A DNA stretch of 64,000 nucleotides from Ianthella basta (Eukaryota; Porifera; Demospongiae; Verongiida; Ianthellidae), in NCBI GenBank assembly GCA_964019415.1, contig OZ025871.1, positions 5,154,213-5,218,212 of the forward strand. Direction: 5' to 3'. The notes below the pieces were generated by a model. It saw only the letters and a list, made by a program, of their open reading frames with translations. It was not told where the DNA came from and did no database searches. Positions 23,601 to 35,600 of the stretch are shown in pieces. Position 1 is the stretch's first letter, and each line of letters starts with the position of its first letter. The position numbers and the translations under genes were made by a program.

Positions 23601-26600
23601 CCTCTTCATAATCCTACCACTATTCATGCCATTTCATCCAGAATTTAAGGAGTTTTTCCTGAATATCGAAAATGTGCATTACGTTTGTTATAATAAGATT
23701 GTCTAGGGCCCGGTACCTGTATATGGCTCTGGGAGAAGGGTTAGTTTTGAGATATGAATAACATGCCATAGACACGAGGTATCTATAAATCCTGTAGACA
23801 CTGAAGGAGCTGAGTATAAGGTGTTTAGACTGTGATGGCAACCAGCATCATTACGGGGAAGGACCATGCTAGCCAGTTCTACCGAGAAGTGACGACAAAA
23901 AGATAGCCGAGTAGTCAAACAGCAGCGTAAAATGCGCGGAAACGATCCTGCGAGGCCCAGCTACAATGAAGTACCTTGGAACGTTGCTAAAGTTAATTTC
24001 GCTCCTAGCCTGTCGCAGCTACGTTGTCGAAAGTTAGCCTTAAAGCACCAGAAGCTACCAGAGGAGATAGGTTGAATCAGCAGTAGTATAAGTGAATCAG
24101 AGGTGGTATAAGCGATTTAGAACACCTCCATTGGATCAATCATTACAGCAATTTGTTGCATCATAGTCTAAGCATGCGCATACAGTGGAATTTGTGCAGT
24201 ATGCTGATGTGAGTTTTGTCCCTTGTCATTAGAATTTGTTTACATAGGATGAACCGTGCTGTTATTGCATTCTATTATGTTACCGTGGCGTGCAAGTGAC
24301 TTTGCATAATGTGCGCCTGATCGAATCACCAAAATGCTGCACTCGACAGACAAATCTGCATCAATTACAAAGTGTCAATATTTCAAGTAAGACTTCCGTG
24401 TTAGCATAAAGGTGGTTACATTGTTAATGTCCTGGCTTCATTTTACTTGTTGCGACGTTTCAGGAGTTAGTCACAAGGACGTCTTTTGTTTTGAAGCAGA
24501 TTTGGTAAGCCAAGGAAGTTTTCCAAGTGTTTTCATTGAAACAAGGTTCTTATCATGAATTATGCAGTGTTCTGCTGCAAAGAAAGACATTAGTTTTTGT
24601 GATGTAACTATCCATTGGATAGGCTTATCATCTGTGGGGACACATGGAAAAGTAGGATATTGGACCTTTCAAGTGTTCTACTATTTGTTGTCTGATTGCT
24701 CTCAGCTCTTCACCTAAATACCACCACTTAGAGTGTTTGTATGTTGGAGAACACTTGTCGATGGCGATTCTCCATCAAAGAAACTGTGGCAATATAATTC
24801 TTGATTGTACTTGTAGTACAAACATTCTTGTTTCAGATCAGCACAGATCACTCTACTCAGATTACATCTGCAGGAGAATACACGAGAAACATAAAGATGA
24901 AAAGTCAGCCCCCCAAGGCCACATTGTTTATGTACTGTATATATGTAGTGGATATACAGTATATAACCCACATGTGTGGTTGGGAAGTTTCAATTGGTGG
25001 GAGTTTAGTTTGTGAATTGTTGTACTGTACACATATCTCACCTGTCACTGTGGCTATGTATACAATGCACGGAGTGCCCAGCCTACTTGTTACGTTGTCA
25101 ATTTCTGTTAGTCTGTCTCAGATTTCGACTTGTAGTTATAATTATGAATACCACAGGAGAACCACGAGATACTTGTCCTGTTTGTGCTTGTCACACCTCA
25201 GCCATGTCAAATGACTAGTGCTTTCAACAGTAGTGTTGCTGCTATTTTCCCAAACATTGAAATAGTGACTGGATGCTAGGCTTTCTTTTCAATCAAGTGC
25301 TGTATCGCTGAAGCTCATGACAGCATCTGACACTGTATTACCAATAATCAATGAATGCTCTGACTGTGTTGAAGAATGGCATTTTGTCATATGACGGTAC
25401 AAGTGACCAATCATGTGATATGTATGCTATGTATAGATTTGTCTGATCACAGAGCATTATAATTAGTTGCCTCTGCTGTTTCTTTCAACCATTAATTTCC
25501 ATAAGCAGAACTGTGATGAGCAGCTAAAGATATTAACTATATATGATACTAGAAATAATAAAATGTATGCATAAAAAATAGTAAGTATATAGGGGTGGCA
25601 TAAAAGTACAGAAACAAGTAAATGCTGCTACAGTACTTTTTGGGTTGGTTATCCCGACCGGATGGTTGCAATCAGTTATCGGTTATCAATTATCAACCTG
25701 GTGACGTCATTTTTGCATGACTTTTAGTATACCCAATTCTATTGGCGGACGGTGTACAGGAGATTCAGGGTACGTGGCGAAGTTTTCTCAGCGGTCTGGA
25801 ACGCAGGTTACAGAAAATCGTTGCACGCGATTGGTACGAGTCTGTTTAGCCCCCATGCTGTCTGTTCACTTATCAAGAAGGCATTTTCCTCTTGGTACAG
25901 AAACGTCCCCACCATTCTTAGCCTTAAATCGTCCGAATACGCTTTGTTCCAGTCTTCCTCGTTCCAAACGCCACTGCTTCAGCTAGACTTGTAGCCGCCA
26001 TAATGATGCCACCAAGTTGTAAATTGATAACCGATAACCGATTGCATATATCCAGTCGGGACAACCAACCCAAAACGTTCTGTACACGGTGAAGCTTTGA
26101 CAATGGTCCCTATGTACATGCAAGAATGTAGCACCATCCTTGAATATAGGGACAATTGTTAATGCTTCATCGTGTAGCAGCATTTACTTCTTTCTGTCCT
26201 GTTTATGCCATTCCTGCATTAGTAACATTTTTGTAGAAAAAATATTTCGGTAGGACACTTGTGCAATGAATACAGTGCAATTGCTAGTTAAATCTTATTA
26301 TAATAAACGTAACGCACATTTTCATTGTCTGAATATTCTTCTTCAATTCCGGACAGAACATTACGAAACTTGGTAGGATTACGACCCTGCCAAGCCGAAA
26401 TTTGGTTTACGGTCGTTCCGTTTCAGTTCTTGCCACTTTTATGGTCGCCGCCATATCTAAGAGATAGGGAAAAGATTGTGTTTTGTTGTCCAGAAACTCC
26501 TCCTTCAACTTTCCATCAATCTTCACCAAACTTGGAAGAGTACATCACAGCAATACTTGGGTGACCTAAGGTGTTTAGCGCCTTCACCACTGGACTCCTT

Positions 26601-29600
26601 TAGACGAAATGGATTAACATAAATAAATTCTGTGCGCACAGAGTTTTACGGAGTGAGTCTACGGAATGCCCCAAATTAAATTGACGGTTCTGATTGGTAA
26701 ATGCTCAACTTTCAAACGATATGCTGGGAACCCGCTCGAATGGCAGGCATTCAGCTAGTAATAATAATAAATTAACTGCACTTGTTGCTCTCAGATAGAT
26801 ACCTTTTTTTAACGGGTATACCCACCGGTATACAGCATAAATACAATAATCAATTAATCTTGCAGGACTAAGCCCATTCATCACTGAGCAGCTAGATCTT
26901 TGAATTTGTATGAGCATCTGGAGATAAAGCAGGCATGATAAAGTGATCTGAACATAACAAAACTCCTGGACATATCATTTTCCCTGTATTAGTCATGCCT
27001 ACCAGCACAAGGGATTCAAGCAGACCATCACCAGAGAAACAGTTATGGGCCAAGCTTGATATTTGACAATTTAAAATGTATAGTCTAGGGGTCAGAGAGG
27101 GCTTGAGATTTGGGGTGGGATTGTTGATGTCATGCTTTTTGCTGAAGACATGGTGTTAGTGGCTAACAGTGAATAGTTCCTCCAAATGAATTTGAAGAAA
27201 TTGGACAAAGCATTGACATAGTGGGAAGTGATAATGAATTGGGAGAAGACGGACGTAATGAAAGTGGGGAAGGAGGGAGGGCATTGCTGTGTGGAAGTCG
27301 GTGCATGGCAAGAAGTTGGAATTGGTGAAGGTAGTCAAGTATCTGATGATAAGTAGGGATGGAAGGAGGAAGAGGTCAGGGGTAGGAATTGGGAAGGCAG
27401 CAAGGGTTATCAGGGTGTTGAGTGAACTGGTATGGAAGAGGAAGGAGCTGTGTAGGAGGACAAAGTTGAGAGTATATACATTGCCAGCTTATAGTCACAA
27501 ACTTCAATAAATTGTAACACAGTACAGTTAAACAATGTGGAGCATATAATAAATGGCATAGGTCAGTATCATGCACACACATAATTGAGGGTTGTGATCA
27601 ATTCAGATTCTGGCTTCCCAGACTGCCAGTGTAGTAGAATCAGGCAATCTGGGGCAGCTATTTTGGCGCGATCCTCTCAGACAAGACACGGATGATTGGA
27701 TCAACGAAAAATTCACCCTGCAGCGGATCCACGTGATGGTGCTGGAGTATGGCTGTTTGGTCTTGGTGGCAATCATGTCAGCAAGACGTCCATAGAACAC
27801 TGCAGCAGACTTGCCCATGCCTCCAGTAGTGCTGAAAATGAGTGGGGTGAAGGAAGCCAGCTCAACTTCATTGATTCTCTGCTCATACAAGCACCGCTTG
27901 ATCTGTTCATGGTGGGCATAACAGGCAGGAGTGGAAAACCTCTTGTTGGATGGTGAGTGTGGGTTTAATACCTTCACGTCAAAAAATCCACGTTGTGAGA
28001 GGTTCCCCAGAATCCTCTTGCCTGAATGTCTGCTCGGGCACCGTCATCAGAGATTGCAGATGCATATCTGGGGGTGTGTCCTTCAAGGGGCTGTAGTGTG
28101 GGCTCCACAGTTACATCATGGCACACTTCAGACAGAAGGCTGCAAGTGATATCCCGAATCTCATTGTAGCGATGAATAGGAAAGGCTCCTTTGGGATATG
28201 ACAAAGCGTGCTCAACGGTGAATGGCTCACCGCACGCACACTTGGTAGGCATTCAATCTGGCAGCCAGTTGTACTGGAGAGCCAATGCATCCCGAAATGC
28301 ACTCCTGTACAAGGTAAATCCTTGGTTCTCAAGAGGCAGAGCAGGCAACCATGAAGATGCCCCTTTATCTTTAGCTAGGTCAACTGACCTCTTCAGTGGG
28401 GCATTTAGCTCAGAATGAATCCTGGCCGCATTATCATCAAGTTGGTTTCTACGCTTCTTCTTCATTTCTAGCTTTGCCTGGGTCATTTCATCCCGTGTGT
28501 CTTGGGAAAAGTCAGCATTAGTAGTGATCAATTCCACAAGTGGGGCTGTAATCAGGTCATTCATACTGGAGCATTGATAACTTGACAGGGTTTATTAAAC
28601 CCATTCCTCCAAGGCGACAGGGTAATGCCAAGACATCCCGTTCCGTATCAGACACTGTGCTTCGGCCAGTGATTGCAGGAATCAACTGGTATCGAATGGC
28701 TTCTTCCAAGGGTGTCAGGAGTTCGGAGATGTTTGGTATTGTCTTTAGGATGTAGTTCCAGAGATGGATTACTCCATGTACGAAGGCAGCGTATGCAGCT
28801 TGTGGTTCCCTTTTTGCAATGGTAGACAGACAGATAACCTCTTCACACCATTTAGCAACCTTCTTCTTTACAAATTTCTTGACAAATTCTGTGCTTCCAA
28901 GTGCAGCTCCAAGGTGCTTCTGTCCACTAGATGTGATGTTAACTCCACTGCTACCAAAGATGTTGGTTGCCTGGTCTAAATTGCCTTCCTTGACAATAAG
29001 CCAGGTTTTGGCAGGATTTGGGTGGTATCCGAATGAAGGGCCTTGTCTCAGCAGTGCAGTCCACCACTCATGTAGATTCAATAGTGAGTCTCCTGCCGCA
29101 GCATCATCCGCGAACCACACCTGCTTAGTGGCTTTCAGCTAGTGAATGAGGGGTAGTATACCCAACACATACATAGACATTGCAAGTGGGTCACCCTGCA
29201 TTACTCCTTCTTTTGACTTCAAAACTTTCCCTTGGATGTACAGGTTTCCATCTCCTCTGTACATATTGGTAAGAACCGTGGCAATGGATGGACAGGTGAC
29301 ATGGATATTGATAACAGCTGTTCGTCTGTTGAGCAGGTTGAACGCTTTTGTGGCATCCACCAACTTAGCTGCTTCAGTGTTGTCATCCTCAAAACTTTTT
29401 GCCATAGCTTATACACCGGCTTCACCTCCTGCTTCCTGGCCTACACACAATTGCACGCACCCTGCCATTTCACGAACTTCTTCAGCAACAACAGTAAGGA
29501 TCACTTTACTAACTATTCTTTGTGAGACTTCTCCAATGGCAATGGGTCGCACACCAGGATGCTTGTCCAGGGCAATGAGCCGTGATGCAGTAAAGGAAGA

Positions 29601-32600
29601 TAGATCGTCAGGGTCTACATACACAGTGCAAAGTTTCTTCGTAACCAAAGCCATGCTGGAACAGAGTTGTGCTGAACTTTTGAAAGAAGTACATATCCTC
29701 CTCTATCCTGCAGCATCGATCCCTGATGGTCCAGCACTGCCATTGGTTTTCAAAGCACATGCACAGATGGCTTCCCCGTTATAGATTCAAATATGACGGG
29801 GTGAAGTTCCTTGCCAGGGTAATCTGTTGCTATGGCTTCTTCCCCAATTGGTGCTTTGTTTGGGTGTTTTGCAGTCAGCTCTTCCAATACAGTCCGCTCA
29901 TCCTGTGCATCATACTTTTCATTGAGGTTGAGAATACCAGCTTCATGCTTTGAGAGAAGGCGAATGGTTGCTCCAACTTTACCTTGTCTCATGAACCTAG
30001 CAAAGGCTTTCGCTAAGTCATCATCTTGGGAGTTTCTCTTCCCTTTCTTTGAGTGAAGTCTTTGTTGGATGCATCTCCCTTCGTGCAGGAGAGAGGATAC
30101 ATTGTCTTTCTTCCATTCATCTAATCTTCTGGCAAGTATCTGCACATGCTCTTTGCTGGTTGACTTTGGGTGAGGCTTTTGCAGAATTAAGGAAGGTATA
30201 GTCATAGCTGCAGATAGTGCAGTTAATTCTCTAGCATTGGATGCACCATAAGATTGGAAAAGAGAGGAAAGCTTAGCAACAAATAGCTCACCCGTCTTCC
30301 CTGAAGGTACATTAAAAATGTTCCTTTTCCATTGGGTGATTTCTTGGTAGGCATCCTGAATCTCTTTTCCAAAGTCTGCACCATCCTTATTGCCCCATTT
30401 GAAGTTTGGGGTGTTGGCTCTCTGAAGGGGTGGTATGTCAAAAGCTGATCCACTCATCTCTAAGCCATGTCTTTCTGAAGCTGGCACTTCTGAGTCTGCT
30501 CTTGAGTCTTCTGAGTCGGCTAGTTCTGAGTCCGGTAGTTCTGAAACTGGTTCATCTGGGTTTGGCAATTCTGAAGGTGGTTCTCCTGAGTCTGGTACTT
30601 CTGAAGCTGGTTCTTCTGAGGCTGTTACCCCTGAGTTTGATGTTGTTCTCGCGACTAGATGATCTAGTGCAGGAAGATTGGGGGAGACAGCTGCTGAAGA
30701 TGATGATGATGAAGATTGGTAATTCTCACAGTTGTCCAAGCGAGATGGGAGACAATTGGTACAGATTCGACCTTCTTTGGAACACTTACAGTTTCTGCAA
30801 TGCCCACTGCGATTGCACTTGCGGCACACAGGCATTTCTCTCTCATGTAATCGAAGCTCGGAATCTTAGGTCGCCATCTTGGCTTGCGCAATCGTCCAAT
30901 CCAGCTTATAGTACACCCATTCATGTGTGGAAGTGAAACGTGGGTGCTAATCTCAGAGAAGAGAAGGTTGGACAGGATAAGGAATGCGGAGATCAGAGAA
31001 GAGCTAAAGCAAGAAGGGGTGTTAGCAAAAGTACAGAAGAGCCAAAGGAGATGAACTGTACCCTTAACTGGGTATTAAGGGGCTAGTAATGGTATGAAGG
31101 TATCAGGTATCAGGTATCAGGTATCAGGTATTCTTATTTTACCTGGGGAACCGTTAGCCAATGGCTACTGTAAATGGCACCCAGAAAAGAAAGGTAAAAA
31201 AATACATGAACACAAAACAAACACTAGTACAAACAAGCAAATTTTATTAAATAGCGGCAATATAAACATAATATTTTGGCTAAGTTATGTTAATGGGTCA
31301 ATTTCGTGCAACTGATAAATACCTAAAAGTTAGAGTAAATTGAAATAATGATCTTGATAGCTAGTAATGACAGTGTTCACAATAAGTATGCCTCACAGAG
31401 TTTTGAAAAAGCTCCAAAGTCTGCACATGTTCTGATGTTCTTCGGAAGAGACCGCCACAAGGAAGCACCAGCAAAACTGAAAGCCTTTTGCCCGAAGCAA
31501 GTTCTTGAAGAAGGAAGATTGAGTTGGCAAGTAGAAGAAGAACGAGTGTTGTAGTGAGAGTTTGGTGAAGAGAAAAGTTGAGAAAGATAAGGAGGAGACT
31601 GAGAAGACAAACATTTAAACATGGTTTGGGCCAGGTGGAGCTTTCTTCTTGCAGAAAGGGTGGAGAGACCAAGTTCACCACGAGCGGAAGAAGCGGAATA
31701 ATCTCTACGCCTACGGAGAACAGTACGGCAAGCAAAGTTCAGCAGGGTTTCCAAGCGAAGAGCTTCATCCCTAGTGCACCCAGACCAAACAACATCACAG
31801 TAGTCAAAAGTGGGAAGAATGTAGGACTTGAGGTAGAGAAGAAGGAGAGGCTGAGGGAGAAACCAAGAAAGACGATGTAGGAGATTGAGGCCACGGGTGA
31901 CCTTGTTGCAGACCATGTCGATGTGGTCAGACCAGGTGAGAGTGTCGTTCACCAAGACTCCAAGAAACTTGAAAAACCGAACCTGTTCTACTTCCATACC
32001 ATCAATCATCAACTCCAGTCCACTGTTGACCTTCTTTCTTGCTGAGTGTATCAGCATGGACTTGGTTTTCAAGGTGTTGAGCTGCAGACCATTTCTTTCT
32101 AGCCACAAGTTTGCCAAGTCAAGAGTGAGTTGAAGAGCAGAGTTGAGAGAAGGAAGATCATCACTAATGATGAAGATAGTGGTGTCATCAGCGAAGAGTA
32201 CAGTAGAGTCAGGAGGAAGGACAGAAGGAAGATCATTTATGAAGGCAGAGAAGAGGGTAGGACCAAGGACCGAGCCTTGTGGTACACCTGAGCATGGAAA
32301 GGCAAGTGAAGAGTAGGAATTAGCGACCCTAGTAACATGAGAACGATTAGAGAGGTATGACTTGAACCAAGAAACAGTGGATGGAGAAAGACCAAGATGG
32401 AACAGCTTTGATAGGAGAAGATCATGGTTCACAGTGTCGAAGGCCTTGGAAATGTCTAGAAATACTACTCCTACAAGCTTCTTGTTGTCTAGTGCTTTGT
32501 ACCACTTATCAAGACAATGAAGGAGAAGAGTTTGGGTAGAGTGAGAAGGACGGAAGCCAGACTGGTAAGGAAAGAGAAGGTTGTTGGAATTGAGATGAAC

Positions 32601-35600
32601 AGAAAGCTGCTTTTGGACATGTTTTTCTAGAAGTTTGCTGGGAACAGGAAGAAGGGAGATAGGACGATAGTTTGAGGGAATAGCACAGTCACCACCTTTG
32701 TGAAGTGGCTTAATGGAAGCACACTTCCAGGGTCCAGGGAAGACAGATGAAGCAATGGATGAGTTCAGGATAGAGCACAGAGGGTAGCAAATGACAGAGC
32801 GAGCAGCAATGAGGGCAGAGGAAGGTATAAGATCAAGACCAGCAGCACACCTTGGTTTCAGAGAAGCAAGAACATCCTCACACCACTCAGGAGTGGTAGG
32901 GGAAAGAGAAAGGGTAGGTGGATGACGAGACTGAATAGGAGGTGAAGGAGAGGATGGAGAAAGACTGGAGGAGCTGACAGAGGCAAAGTGGCCATTGAGA
33001 GTGGATGCAGAATTAGCGATGGAGGCAGAATCAGAGTTGAAGGAAGACCAGTTGCTGGAAGATGAGGTGGAAGAAGTAGCCAGCTTCAGTGTGTTCCAGA
33101 TAGCTGAGGGATGTGACTTTCTACTGATCAGCTGGTGGAAGTACTCATACTTGGCTTTGCGCTGTAACCAGACAACACGGTTTCGCTGAGCCTTGTATAT
33201 GTCTCTAGAAGCAACAGAAAGGGTTCCGATGGTAGAAGCGGAAAAGCCGGTCTCGTCTGTCCATCTCACGTCGAATTGTCTTATCGATCCAAGGTGTGGG
33301 ATTCTTCTTTACTCTAACTGTCTTTAGTGGGGCATGTATGTCTAAAACTTCCATGAATAGGCTGTTAAATGTATCTACTTTGTCATCGGGATCATCAAAC
33401 ACATTAATGATGGACCAAGGCACTAAAGAGAGATCAGCTTTGAAGATGGATTTTGAGAAGTTTTTGAAGGAACGATGGGTGATTAAGGTGGGAGGAGGTT
33501 TGGGAACAGCACAGTTAAGTTGAAGAAGGATGGGCAGGTGATCAGAAAATGAGGAATCAAGAATAAGGGATTTGGAGATAGGAACATCTCGTGAAACAAG
33601 AAACAGGTCCAAGATAGAGTTGGAAGCACCAGAGTAGCGAGTAGGATGGGAGATAGGTTGTGTGAGAGAATGGGAAGTTATGAAGTTTTGGAATGCCCTG
33701 GAGTAAGGTTTGTCCAGGTTAGACATGTCAATGTTGAAATCTCCACAGGCAAGCACATGTTTCCTAGAAACCATCACAGACTCGATATTGTCACAAACAT
33801 CATGGACGGACTGGGCAGAAGAACTAGGTGGACGGTAGAAGCAACCAAGGGCAAGGGAAGGGTGGAAGCAGGCTGACTTGATAGAAACCCAGAGAAACTC
33901 AACACCAGAAGCAGAGACACCAGAGGAAAGTACACAGCAGGGCAGATGATCAGCACAGTATATAGCAACACCACCGCCGCAACGGTTGCGATCACTACGA
34001 AACAAGGAGTATCCAGGTATATGTATCTCACCTTCACCAACCGAAGTGTCCAACCATGTTTCTGAAATGGCCAGGACGTCAGGGCGATGAGTAGACACGA
34101 GGGCAGCGACATCGTCAAAGTGGCGTAGCAGACTTCGGGCGTTCAGGTGCACCACGGTCAGACTGGTCTTCCTGATCGTCTTCCTTCCATTAGCGGTAGC
34201 GTTTGTGTCGCACCTCCTGTGAAGGCGCTGTTGCCCACAAACAGGTCCGGGGTTTGCCTCGACATCGCCGCACAGCACCAGCAAGAGAAGCCAAGGACTA
34301 GACAGTACTTTCGGTGGAGTAGAGCACCTCTTACGTTCCGAAGAGCACCGAACATCTACCCGCCGTGGCAAAGGGGGAGAACCGGAACGTAGCGCGAGGG
34401 CTGATGACAAAGAAACTTCGAGTTCGGGAGCAAGCAACACACAGTTAGATTGTTCAGGATGGATTTGGCTTGTTCTGAAGTCCTGGGCACAGGAGGCGAG
34501 GCGGGCAGTGAGAACGAGCAGGGCGCCAGCAATAACAACTGAAGCTGAGATGGAAGGAAAAAGAAGATGGAAGCCAAGGATAAAATGGGCTAATAATTTT
34601 AAGCAATGACGTACGTACTAATGACATTACATAGCTATATACGTAACAATTCTTCTTTTTGGCTACTGTACATATGTACAGTCACCTGCATAGGAGAATA
34701 TGTCCATTGGCTGATTGATTGATTAATTGAAATAGTCTACGCTAGGCCTAGTAGTCTAGGCCTTTCCCGTTCAATGAACTGACAGCTTCAGAGTGCAAGA
34801 CATACCGATGTAGTTGCAGATGGGCAGTTTGTGAAATGGAAATCAATTGTTCAAGTGCCATAGGTTTAGACGCATCATAAAGCAAGCATTTCTCTAGATA
34901 GAAGTTAATGACAGCTTTCCTTGCTCCAGAGTGACTGAACATCCTGGATTGAAACCAACTACAATCAGAGTGGTCACTCCAAATATAAGAAATGACCACT
35001 TTGAAAAGTTGCAAAGATGAGATGTTATAGCAATTAAGTGAGTGATGTTAACTGTAGACAACAAGGAGAAGGTATGCAAGCTTGTTAAGTGTTGAAGGGC
35101 CTTGCAGAGGGTCATGGCCGAGTACGATGTTGGGAAATCCACTGTTCACAATATCATGAAGAGTATGGAAAAGTGCTAGCCATTCAGAAGGCTAGCAAGA
35201 ATTCACAGATGGAAGAGGAGAGGTCGCTCTTCCAACGGTCTCACTTGCAACTGCCTGCCAATCACTGCAGACAGTGCTCACATGCGTACCTCGAGCAACA
35301 ACCCAGTGTACCCATGGGATGTAAGGTTCTACTCAATGGGCTTTTATTAGAGACTTCCGAAAAGAGAGCAACAAATTGAAGACAGACGACATTAATGATT
35401 ACTTTACCTTACAGTTACAGGGAATTTTATATAAATGCTCTTGCATTGTCAGTGAGTGTTGATAGCGTCAGTTATCTGAACATTTCGATTATCAAAGCAC
35501 TCTCTAGTCCCAACACATGTTCAGATAAGTGACTTCCTATTGTATTATGAACTGCATTCAGCTGAGCTGTACAGTCTGTTGCCATTCATGCGTATGGTTG

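Noticed and set aside
24714-25218. Open frames at 24.7-25.2 kb, including a Cys-containing end (CPVCACH)
   Set aside because: Short, overlapping in several frames, and without splice sites that fit the NLR phases.
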